Assembly: GCA_040755835.1 (NCBI GenBank)
Contig: JBFMAB010000059.1
Span: forward strand, 1-64,000
DNA: 64,000 nucleotides
Source: JADLDB01 sp040755835
Lineage (GTDB): Bacteria; Myxococcota; Myxococcia; Myxococcales; Myxococcaceae
Direction of reading: 5' to 3'
The notes under the pieces are model-generated. The model worked only from the letters and a program-made list of their open reading frames with translations. It made no database searches and had not been told where the DNA came from. Positions 1-9,188 of this stretch are shown in pieces. The translations under genes were made by a program, and so were the position numbers. How positions within the stretch are numbered: position 1 is the first letter of the stretch; the number at the start of each line of letters is the position of its first letter.

Positions 1-176
1 TTCCGGGCCTCCGCCTTCCGCTCGGCCGGCGTGCCCTTGTTCCCCTCGGCCTTCTCGCCCTTCTTCTCGTCTTTCGCCTCCATCTTCTCCGTCTTCTTCT
101 CCTGGCCCTTCGCGGCGGGCGCGGGCTGGGCAAAGGCGACGGACGACAGGGCGAGCATCAGGAGGAACGTGCGCAT
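1..176 (-). CDS. Secreted Lys/Glu-rich protein, N-terminal part only
   Basis: Only the first 58 codons are in the window; the gene runs off the left edge. The ATG at 176 opens a typical signal peptide (MRTFLLMLALSSVAFAQ) with probable cleavage after AFA. The mature part is strongly charged (KGQEKKTEKMEAKDEKKGEK), which suggests a coiled or disordered periplasmic region. It lies 41 nt downstream of the RF3 gene on the same strand and may be cotranscribed. I do not recognise the family and assign no function. Confidence 0.6.
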   Translation of the reverse strand, partial: MRTFLLMLALSSVAFAQPAPAAKGQEKKTEKMEAKDEKKGEKAEGNKGTPAERKAEAR

Positions 177-217
177 GTGCGATGACTCCGGTGGACTGCG
201 GGGTGAAGGACGGGGTT

Positions 218-1843
<1,626 letters not shown>

Positions 1844-1937
1844 GGAGCGGGGCCCTTAGCACCGTCGCGGCCCGAGGGAAGCGCCGGAGCGTCGAAGGCG
1901 CTCGCGTGGGCCAGCCCGGGCAGGTATGGCTGCCGGC

Positions 1938-3755
1938 ATGAAGACGCTCCTCGCGCTCGTGTCCCTGGCCGTCGCGCTGCGGTCGTGCCCGGTGCTGGCC
2001 TGTACCAACTTCCTCGTGACGAAGGGCGCGAGCGCCGACGGCTCGACGATGATCACCTACGCCGCGGACTCGCACGAGCTGTACGGTGAGCTGTACTTCT
2101 TCCCGGCGGCGAAGCACCCGCCCGGCGCGAAGCGCGAGATCATCGAGTGGGACACCGGCAAGCGGCTCGGGGAGATCGACGAGGCGCCGGTGACGTACTC
2201 CGTCATCGGCAACATGAACGAGCACCAGGTGGCGATCGGCGAGACGACCTGGGGCGGCCGCAAGGAGCTCGAGAACCCAGACGGCGTCGTCGATTACGGC
2301 AGCCTCATGTACCTGGCGCTGCAGCGCGCGAAGACGGCGCGCGAGGCGATCCAGGTCATCGTCTCCCTCACCGAGCAGTACGGCTATGCGTCCTCCGGCG
2401 AGTCCTTCTCCATCGCCGACCCGAACGAGGCGTGGCTGTTCGAGATGATCGGCAAGGGCCCGGGCCAGAAAGGCGTCCTCTGGGTCGCGCGCAAGGTGCC
2501 CGACGGGTACATCTCGGGCCACGCGAACGCCGCGCGCATCCGCCAGTTCCCGTTGAACTCCCCCACCGACACGCTCTACGCGAAGGACGTCATCTCCTTC
2601 GCGCGGGCGAAGGGCTGGTTCACCGGCAAGGACGCCGACTTCTCGTTCGCCGACACGTACAACCCGGCCGACTTCGGCGCGCGCCGGTTCTGCGATGCGC
2701 GGGTGTGGTGCATGTTCGAGCGCACCGCGCCGAAGGCCAACGCGAAGGTGGACGCGGTGCTGGGCACGGACCCGAAGGCCGCGCCCATTCCCCTGTGGGT
2801 GAAGCCCGAGAAGAAGGTCAGCGTGGCCGACGTGATGGGCCTCATGCGCGACCACTACGAAGGCACGCCGCTGGACATGACGAAGGACGTCGGCGCCGGC
2901 CCGTACGGGCTGCCGTACCGCTGGCGGCCGCTCACCTGGAAGGCCGGCGAGAAGGAGTTCTTCAACGAGCGCGCCACGTCGACGCAGCAGACGGGCTTCT
3001 CCTTCGTGGCGCAGTCCCGCGGCTGGCTGCCCGGGCCCATCGGCGGCGTGCTGTGGTTCGGCGTCGACGACACCGCGTCCACCGTCTACTTCCCCGTGTA
3101 CGCCGGCAGCACCGAGGTGCCGAAGCCGTTCGCCGTCGGCACCGGCGACTTCCACCACGTGACGTGGGACTCGGCATTCTGGGTCTTCAACCAGGTGTCG
3201 AACTACGCGTACCTGCGCTGGTCCGAGATGCACCCCGAGGTGCAGAAGGTCCAGGCAGAGCTGGAAGGCCGCTTCCTCGCGGCGCAGGCCGAGGTGGACC
3301 AGGCGGCGCTCGCGCTCTTCAAGCAGTCGCCCAGGCTGGCGCGCGACTACCTCACCCGCTACTCGGTGCAGGCCGGCGAGGACGTCGTCGCGCGGTGGAG
3401 GGAGTTGTCGAAGTTCCTCCTCTACAAGTTCATGGATGGCAACGTGAAGGACGCGCAGGGCAAGGTGACGCACCCCGGCTACCCGAAGGACTGGTACGCC
3501 GCCGTCGCGCAAGCCACCGGCGAAAAGCTGCGCACCGCGAAGACGCCGTACGAGGAGCAGCGGGAGCGCGAGGAGAAGGCGAAGGCGAAGGCCACCGCCG
3601 AGAGCGTGCTGAAGCTGCTCGACGCACGCGGACTCACGACGGACGCGAAGCAGCGAGAAGCGGTGCTGGCGATGGACGACGTGAAGAAGCTCGAAGGGCT
3701 GCTGGTGAAGGCCGCGACGGCGAAGTCGGCGGCCGAGGTGCTCGACGCGAGATGA
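1938..3755 (+). CDS. Secreted C69-family dipeptidase
   Basis: A 605-residue Ntn-hydrolase of the PepD/C69 family, which cleaves dipeptides using an N-terminal cysteine nucleophile. I chose the second ATG (1938) because it begins a clean signal peptide (MKTLLALVSLAVALRS...LA), and cleavage would expose the Cys of ACTNFLVTKGASADGS as the mature N-terminus. In this family that Cys is the catalytic residue, so removal of the signal peptide could double as activation. Family-typical text follows (TTWGGR, a conserved GYASSGESFSIADPNEAWLFE segment). The last 100 residues or so are Lys/Ala/Glu-rich and probably coiled coil, an extension beyond the catalytic core. The gene is divergent from prfC, 94 nt away. 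The exact substrate is unknown. Confidence 0.88.
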   Translation: MKTLLALVSLAVALRSCPVLACTNFLVTKGASADGSTMITYAADSHELYGELYFFPAAKHPPGAKREIIEWDTGKRLGEIDEAPVTYSVIGNMNEHQVAIGETTWGGRKELENPDGVVDYGSLMYLALQRAKTAREAIQVIVSLTEQYGYASSGESFSIADPNEAWLFEMIGKGPGQKGVLWVARKVPDGYISGHANAARIRQFPLNSPTDTLYAKDVISFARAKGWFTGKDADFSFADTYNPADFGARRFCDARVWCMFERTAPKANAKVDAVLGTDPKAAPIPLWVKPEKKVSVADVMGLMRDHYEGTPLDMTKDVGAGPYGLPYRWRPLTWKAGEKEFFNERATSTQQTGFSFVAQSRGWLPGPIGGVLWFGVDDTASTVYFPVYAGSTEVPKPFAVGTGDFHHVTWDSAFWVFNQVSNYAYLRWSEMHPEVQKVQAELEGRFLAAQAEVDQAALALFKQSPRLARDYLTRYSVQAGEDVVARWRELSKFLLYKFMDGNVKDAQGKVTHPGYPKDWYAAVAQATGEKLRTAKTPYEEQREREEKAKAKATAESVLKLLDARGLTTDAKQREAVLAMDDVKKLEGLLVKAATAKSAAEVLDAR

Positions 3756-4162
3756 CGCGTCGGTCGAGCGCGCTCGTCCTCTCGAGCCGCTCGCTCGCGC
3801 CCGGCGCCACGGGAATCACCCCCGCCCGCCGCCAGACGCCTTCCACGGCTCGATGCCGTTGAAGCCCTGCCCCGGCTGCGTCCCGGAAACAGCCTCTCGA
3901 GGTTTCGGCGTCCACGCGGGCCGCCCGGGCTCACCGTCTCTGCGCCCGAGCAGGTGCAGGTCCATCGCGGGGCCATCGAAGCGGAAGTCACCCACCTGCC
4001 CTTCCCCGCCCGCGACGTCGGACCAACACGATCGCCGTGCGACGCGCGGCTCCCGAGACACGCCGCGGCGAACCACGCCCATGGTGTCGCGCGGTTCCGC
4101 GTTGGCACGCCGCTCGCTCAAGCGACTGCCCGGGAACTGCACCCCCCGACAAGGACACCCAC
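3756..4162 (+). other. 407-bp intergenic region, possibly with a gene relic
   Basis: No convincing intact gene lies here. The minus strand has open frames; one contains protein-like text near 3850-4010 (GDFRFDGPAMDLHLL, then QPGQGFNGIEPWKAS), which might be a decayed secreted protein. Codon-phase GC bias is not clearly gene-like, and no start with a ribosome site is visible. The right end holds a candidate -24/-12 promoter for the TPR lipoprotein gene, annotated separately. Confidence 0.4.
4103..4117 (+). promoter_or_regulatory. Candidate sigma-54 (-24/-12) promoter
   Basis: TGGCAC, five bases, then TCGC followed by T. This agrees with the sigma-54 consensus TGGCAC-N5-TTGC except for one base in the -12 element. 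Spacing is correct and the critical GG and GC are kept. Transcription would start near 4129, about 34 nt before the ATG of the TPR lipoprotein. This is a single imperfect match, so only moderate support. Confidence 0.35.
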
Positions 4163-5092
4163 ATGAAGAAGCTGATTGGAGCCTGCTGTGCCGCCCTGGC
4201 CCTCGCTGCGTGCGACGAGCCCCGGACTTCCCCCACCCGCACGCCGGCCGTCGTCGCCATGAAGGTCGAGACGCCGAAGCCCGTGACGATCGACGTGCCC
4301 ACGCCGGCCGTGGAGGTCGCGAAGGTCGACGCCGGCTTCGTGGATCCGCTCGTCATCGCGCACGACACGCCGAACGTGGATCACCTCGCGCGCGCGAAGG
4401 CGCTCGCCAGCGAAGGCGACGTGAAGGGCGCGCTCACCGAGAGCCGCCGCGCGCTCTTCTCCGCGCCCGCCGATCCCGAGACGCTCACCGTCACCGCGAA
4501 GCTGGCCCGCCGCGCCGGCCAGACGGAGCTGGCCGCCGAGGCCTGGGGCCGCCTCGCCGCGCTGCAGCCCGACGACGCCACGCCGCTCATCCAGCAGGCG
4601 CGCGCGCAGCTGGCGATGAAGGACCACGCCGGCGCGGTCATCGCCGGGCGCGAGGCCATCGCCCGCGACGAGGGCAACCCCGAGGCGTGGCAGGTGACGG
4701 GCCTCGGCCAGCTCGGCCTGGGCGAGCTGTCGGGCGCCATCGCCAGCTTCAAGAAGGTGATCGACCTCGATCCCAACCACGGGTGGGCGCTCAACAACCT
4801 CGGCTTCGCGTACCTGCGCGCCAACGAGAACGACAAGGCCGTCGAGGTCCTCGAGCGCGCCGCGGAGCTGCTCCCCAACGTCGCCTTCGTGCACAACAAC
4901 CTCGGCGTCGCCCTCGAGCGCACCGGCCGTGGTGAGGAGGCGAAGACGGCGTACCAGCGCGCGATGGACCTCTCGCCGAAGTACGTGAAGGCGCGCATCA
5001 ACGCCGACCGCGTCGCGAAGGCCGGCGTGCCGCAGGAGGCCGTCGAGGAGCCGGACACCATGAGCGACGTGCACCCGATGCCGGAGCCATGA
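4163..5092 (+). CDS. TPR-repeat lipoprotein
   Basis: A 309-residue protein. The ATG at 4163 starts a lipoprotein signal peptide, MKKLIGACCAALALAAC, with lipobox LAAC and acylated Cys17; the frame is open further upstream, but that part lacks signal-peptide character. After a Pro/Thr-rich linker come about six tetratricopeptide repeats (roughly residues 75-285), for example AWGRLAALQPDDATPLIQQA and HNNLGVALERTGRGEEAKTA. TPRs mediate protein-protein contacts, so a membrane-anchored scaffold in the periplasm is likely. A candidate sigma-54 promoter precedes the gene and a strong hairpin terminator follows it, so it is probably monocistronic. Partners are unknown. Confidence 0.82.
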   Translation: MKKLIGACCAALALAACDEPRTSPTRTPAVVAMKVETPKPVTIDVPTPAVEVAKVDAGFVDPLVIAHDTPNVDHLARAKALASEGDVKGALTESRRALFSAPADPETLTVTAKLARRAGQTELAAEAWGRLAALQPDDATPLIQQARAQLAMKDHAGAVIAGREAIARDEGNPEAWQVTGLGQLGLGELSGAIASFKKVIDLDPNHGWALNNLGFAYLRANENDKAVEVLERAAELLPNVAFVHNNLGVALERTGRGEEAKTAYQRAMDLSPKYVKARINADRVAKAGVPQEAVEEPDTMSDVHPMPEP

Positions 5093-5120
5093 CGACACGC
5101 TGACGTGCAGCACCGGGGAA

Positions 5121-5161
5121 GGCGGGGGCCGCGCGGGTCGTGGCCCCCGCCGACTCGTTTT
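5121..5161 (+). terminator. Rho-independent terminator
   Basis: A perfect 10-bp GC stem (5121-5130 GGCGGGGGCC pairing with 5142-5151 GGCCCCCGCC) with an 11-nt loop, followed six bases later by GTTTT. It sits 28 nt after the stop of the TPR lipoprotein gene. The T tract is short, as is common in very GC-rich genomes. The rest of the gap to 5348 shows nothing I can name. Confidence 0.7.
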
Positions 5162-5348
5162 CGGGGTCTGGAACGCGCGGCCCCGGCCCGGCGTTTGCGT
5201 GGCACGAGGCCATGGCCACCGCCCCGAGTCGTGCCGACCGCGCATCGCGGCCGCTCTCCCACACCGTGCGCTCGCGCCCGTGCCCGAGGAGCCACGCCCA
5301 CCTTCCCCACCCTGCCCGGCCTCACCCGGTTACAGTCCTCGCCGACGA

Positions 5349-7883
5349 ATGAGCGGTCTGCGCGCGCGCCTGTGGAAGTGGGTGAAGCGGCTGCTGGTGG
5401 CGGCCGCGGTGGGCGTGCTGCTCGTCCTCGCGCTCGCCGTCGGCGCGTACCTCTCCTACTCGCGCGACCTGCCATCGGTGGAGGAGCTCAAGACCTGGCG
5501 CCCGCCGCAGGTGACGAAGGTGACGTGCCGGGACGGCAGCACCTGCGCCGAGTTCTACCTGCAGCGCCGCACGTGGGTGGACATCACCAAGGCGCCCCGA
5601 CACGTGCGCGACAGCTTCCTCGCCGCCGAGGACGCCGACTTCTACCAGCACCAGGGCCTCGACTACGCCGGCATCATCCGCTCGGCGCTGAAGAACCTGA
5701 AGCCCGGCGGCATGAAGTCCGGCGCCTCCACCATCAGCCAGCAGGCGTGCCGGCTGCTGCTCCTGTCCCAGGAACGCACGCTGTCGCGGAAGATCCGCGA
5801 GTGGATCCTCACGCCGCGCATGGAAGCGGCGCTCACCAAGGACGAGATCCTCAACCTCTACGTCAACAGCATCTACTTCGGGCACGGCCGCTACGGCGTC
5901 GAGGAGGCCGCGCTCTTCTACTTCGGCAAGCACACCCACGAGCTGACGCTGGGCGAGGCGGCGGTGCTGGCGGGCACGGTGCAGCTCCCCCACCGCATCA
6001 ACCCGCTCACCAACATCGTGAAGGCGAAGAAGCGCCAGCGCTACGTGCTGTCACAGCTCGCGAGCCACGGCTTCGTGAAGCAGGAGCTCGTCGACCAGGC
6101 GCTCGAGGCGCCCATCGTGCTCGGGCCGCGGCCGCCGAATCCGGTGGGTGCGTACTACGCCGAGGAGGTGCGCAAGCAGCTCGTCGCGCGCTACGGCGAG
6201 ACGACGGTGCTCGAGAAGGGCCTCCGCGTGGAGATCGCCATGGACCCGAAGCTCCAGGCCGCCGCCGAGGTGGCGCTGAAGGAGGGGCTCGAGGCAGTCG
6301 ATCGCCGGCAGGGCTACCGGGGGCCCGTCGGAAAGGTGGACGCGCAGCGCTTCCAGGAACTGCGCCCGCTGCTCGTGCAGCGCCTCGCCGAGGCCGGCAA
6401 GCGCAGGCCCGACGAGCGCCTCGTGGCCGATCTCACGGTGCTGAAGGACTGGCAGGCGCCGGCCGAGGAGGAGGGCGTCGATCCGCTCGCCGATCCCGAC
6501 GAGGCGGTGGACCTGGGCGAGCCGCCCGACACCGAGGCCGAGAAGCTGGCCCGTGCGGTCGGCGTGCGCACCGTGGCCGAGGGCCTCGAGACGGTCGGCG
6601 TCGTGCTGTCCGTCGACGACGCGAAGGGCACCGCGCAGGTCGATCTCATCGGCGTCACCGCGCAGCTCGACTTCGCCAGCTCGAAGTGGGCGCGCCGGCG
6701 CACCGACGGCAAGGTGGGCGCCTACCCCGCGAAGCTGTCGGAGGTGGTGACGCCGGGCGAACTGGTGCGCGTGCGGCTCGGGCGCGCGCTGCCCGCCTCA
6801 CAGGTGCTGGCGGCCACCCTGGCGCAGGTACCCGCGGTCCAGGGCGCGCTGGTGGCGATCGACCCGAAGGACCGCACGGTGGTGGCGCTGGTGGGCGGCT
6901 ACGACTTCACCACCTCGCCCTTCAACCGCGCGACGCAGGCGCGCCGGCAGCCGGGCTCGAGCTTCAAGCCGTTCCTCTACGGCGCGGCGCTCGACAGCGG
7001 GAGGTTCACTCCGGTGTCCATCGTCAACGACGCGCCCGAGGCGATCCGCGACCCGTACACCGGAAAGCTCTGGAAGCCGCAGAACTACGAGAAGGGCGGG
7101 TTCGAGGGACCGATGACGCTGCGCACCGCGCTCACACACTCGAAGAACACCGTGTCGGTGCGGCTCATCGAGGCGCTCGGGCCCGACGCCGTCATCGCCT
7201 TTGCGCAGCGCGCGGGCATCCACAGCGCGCTCCCGCAGAACCTGACGCTCGCGCTCGGCACCGGCGAGGTGCAGGTGCTGGAGATCGCCAACGCCTACAC
7301 CACGCTGCAGACGCAGGGCCTGTACGCCGAACCGGTGATGCTGGTGCGCGTGGCCGACTCCACCGGAAAGGTGCTCGAGGAGCACCACGCCGCGCCCGAG
7401 CCGGCCATCTCCCCCGCCACCGCGTTCCTCACCACCTCGCTCATGCGCAGCGTCGTCGAGCAGGGCACGGCGACTGCGGTGAAGGAGCTGAACCGCCCGG
7501 CGGCGGGCAAGACGGGCACCGCGTCGGAGTACCGCGACGCCTGGTTCTCCGGCTTCACCGCCGACTACGTCGCGTCCGCGTGGGTGGGCTTCGACGACCA
7601 CGAGCCGCTCGGTCCCGGCGAGACGGGCGGGCGCGCGGCGCTGCCGGTATGGCTCGGCTTCATGAAGGCCGCGCACCAGGGCCTGCCGGTGCGCGACTTC
7701 ACGCCGCCCGAGGGCGTGGTGGAGGTGAAGATCGATCCGCTGACCGGCCTCCTCGCGGGCTCGAAGGTGCCGGGCCGCACCGAGTACTTCCTCTCGGGCA
7801 CCGAGCCGACGGAGGAGACGCACGGGCCCGCCGGCGTCGACCCCAACGAGTTCCTCCTCCACGATTCGAAGGGGGGCTTCTAG
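5349..7883 (+). CDS. Bifunctional penicillin-binding protein (class A, PBP1-type)
   Basis: An 844-residue inner-membrane peptidoglycan synthase. The ATG at 5349 gives a short cytoplasmic basic stretch, one membrane helix (about residues 15-38), then the GT51 glycosyltransferase domain. Its catalytic Glu94 lies in AAEDADFYQHQG, followed by GASTISQQ and the RKIREWILTPRMEAALTKDE block. An insert of about 170 residues (about 310-480, probably the OB-like region) precedes the transpeptidase domain. That domain has SSFK (Ser537-Lys540), SKN (Ser598) and KTGT (Lys721). All active-site motifs are intact, so both polymerising and cross-linking activity are expected. Nine nt separate it from the FG-GAP gene downstream. 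The upstream in-frame extension from 5199 looks non-coding. Confidence 0.93.
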   Translation: MSGLRARLWKWVKRLLVAAAVGVLLVLALAVGAYLSYSRDLPSVEELKTWRPPQVTKVTCRDGSTCAEFYLQRRTWVDITKAPRHVRDSFLAAEDADFYQHQGLDYAGIIRSALKNLKPGGMKSGASTISQQACRLLLLSQERTLSRKIREWILTPRMEAALTKDEILNLYVNSIYFGHGRYGVEEAALFYFGKHTHELTLGEAAVLAGTVQLPHRINPLTNIVKAKKRQRYVLSQLASHGFVKQELVDQALEAPIVLGPRPPNPVGAYYAEEVRKQLVARYGETTVLEKGLRVEIAMDPKLQAAAEVALKEGLEAVDRRQGYRGPVGKVDAQRFQELRPLLVQRLAEAGKRRPDERLVADLTVLKDWQAPAEEEGVDPLADPDEAVDLGEPPDTEAEKLARAVGVRTVAEGLETVGVVLSVDDAKGTAQVDLIGVTAQLDFASSKWARRRTDGKVGAYPAKLSEVVTPGELVRVRLGRALPASQVLAATLAQVPAVQGALVAIDPKDRTVVALVGGYDFTTSPFNRATQARRQPGSSFKPFLYGAALDSGRFTPVSIVNDAPEAIRDPYTGKLWKPQNYEKGGFEGPMTLRTALTHSKNTVSVRLIEALGPDAVIAFAQRAGIHSALPQNLTLALGTGEVQVLEIANAYTTLQTQGLYAEPVMLVRVADSTGKVLEEHHAAPEPAISPATAFLTTSLMRSVVEQGTATAVKELNRPAAGKTGTASEYRDAWFSGFTADYVASAWVGFDDHEPLGPGETGGRAALPVWLGFMKAAHQGLPVRDFTPPEGVVEVKIDPLTGLLAGSKVPGRTEYFLSGTEPTEETHGPAGVDPNEFLLHDSKGGF

Positions 7884-7892
7884 CCTCGCCCC

Positions 7893-9188
7893 ATGCTCGC
7901 CCTCGCCCTGAGCCTCGCGCTGGCCGCCGCGAAGGCGCCGCCGCCGACGGAGCCGGCGCTCGAGCGCCTCGCCGCCGACGTGGCGTCCGCGCTCGGAGGC
8001 AAGGGCTTCGAGCCGCCGATGGGCGTGTACGTCGAGGGCGCGCCCGCGCCGCTCGAGCGCGCCTTCGCCAGCCTGCTGGCCGCGCGGCTCGCCTCCGCGC
8101 GCCTCGCGCCGGTGGCGGTCGACGCAAAGGACGCGACCGAGGCCGAGCGCCTCGCCCGCGAGAAGGGCGTGCGCAGCCTCGCGCGGCTGACGCTGGGCCT
8201 TAGCGACGCGCGCCTCACCGTCCGCGGCGATGCGCTGTCGACCTGGGTGAACTTCTGGTCGGGCGCGACGCCGACGCGCTCGGGGCCGGCCATCGCGCTC
8301 ACCGCGGCGGTGGACGCCGACGCGCAGGTGCTGGCGCTGGCCGATCGCCCGCCGCCGGTCGCCAACGCGCGGCTCGCGCTCTCGCTGACGAGTCTCGCGC
8401 GGCTGCCCCGCGTGCCGGCGGCGCTCGCCGTGGCCGACCTCGACGGCGACAAGCGCGCCGAGCTGCTGGTGCTGAGCGGCGAGCAGCTGCAGGTGTTCGA
8501 CGGCACCGGCAAGCCCGGCTGGCGCGCGGACCTCTCGCAGCCGCCCGCCGCGAGGCCTTGCCGCGACGCGTTCGGCGCGGTGTCCTTCGCGGGGGGCAAG
8601 GTGAGCGCGTGGTCCGCGAAGCGCGAGCGCCCGGAGTTGTTCAGCGCCGCGGGCAAGCCGCTCGGCGCGGGCGACTCGGTGACGGTGGACGCGCTGACGC
8701 TGCGGCCGGATCCCGGCTTCAACCGCTTCCAGCCGGCGCTCACCTGGGCGGGGAAGCCGGTGCTGTTCCCCGCGCCGCCGCAGGCGGTGAGCGTCTTCGG
8801 GCCGCTGGCGCTCGTGGTGTTCCCCGACGGCACCGCCAGCCTGACGCGCGGCGCGGCGCCGGCGGGGAAGCTGGGCGGCGTGGGCTCTGGCAGCGCGCTC
8901 GCGGACCTCGACGCCGACGGGACGCCAGAGGTGGTCGTCTCGTCCGCGCGGACCAGCGGCGTGACGGACGAGGTGCGCGTGCTGTCGCTGGCGGAGGCCG
9001 AGGCGCTCGCCGCGCGCGGTGGGCTGGTCGCGGAGGCGGCCCCGCTGTGGCAGCAGCCGCTCGCCGGCCGCGCGGTGGTGGCGGCGGCGGGCGATCTCGA
9101 CGGCGACGGCATGGATGAGGTGGTGCTGGGGGCGTGGCCGGCGGACGGTACGGGCGAGCTCGTCGTGCTGCGGAGGGCGACGCCATGA
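7893..9188 (+). CDS. Secreted FG-GAP/VCBS-repeat protein
   Basis: A 431-residue product with a short Ala/Leu-rich signal peptide (MLALALSLALAAAKA). The first half (about 20-165) is an unassigned alpha/beta-looking region. The second half has at least three FG-GAP-type repeats with Asp-rich calcium loops: VADLDGDKRAELLVL (about 180), LADLDADGTPEVVVSS (about 337) and AGDLDGDGMDEVVLGAWP (about 400). Such repeats form beta-propeller blades in extracellular or periplasmic proteins. The stop overlaps the ATG of the next gene (ATGA), so the two are probably translationally coupled and part of the PBP operon. Ligand unknown. Confidence 0.8.
   Translation: MLALALSLALAAAKAPPPTEPALERLAADVASALGGKGFEPPMGVYVEGAPAPLERAFASLLAARLASARLAPVAVDAKDATEAERLAREKGVRSLARLTLGLSDARLTVRGDALSTWVNFWSGATPTRSGPAIALTAAVDADAQVLALADRPPPVANARLALSLTSLARLPRVPAALAVADLDGDKRAELLVLSGEQLQVFDGTGKPGWRADLSQPPAARPCRDAFGAVSFAGGKVSAWSAKRERPELFSAAGKPLGAGDSVTVDALTLRPDPGFNRFQPALTWAGKPVLFPAPPQAVSVFGPLALVVFPDGTASLTRGAAPAGKLGGVGSGSALADLDADGTPEVVVSSARTSGVTDEVRVLSLAEAEALAARGGLVAEAAPLWQQPLAGRAVVAAAGDLDGDGMDEVVLGAWPADGTGELVVLRRATP

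Noticed and set aside
3816..4142. 108-codon minus-strand frame before the TPR lipoprotein
   Set aside because: A short run looks protein-like, but the rest is Arg-rich and there is no signal peptide, ribosome site or domain; kept only as a possible relic.
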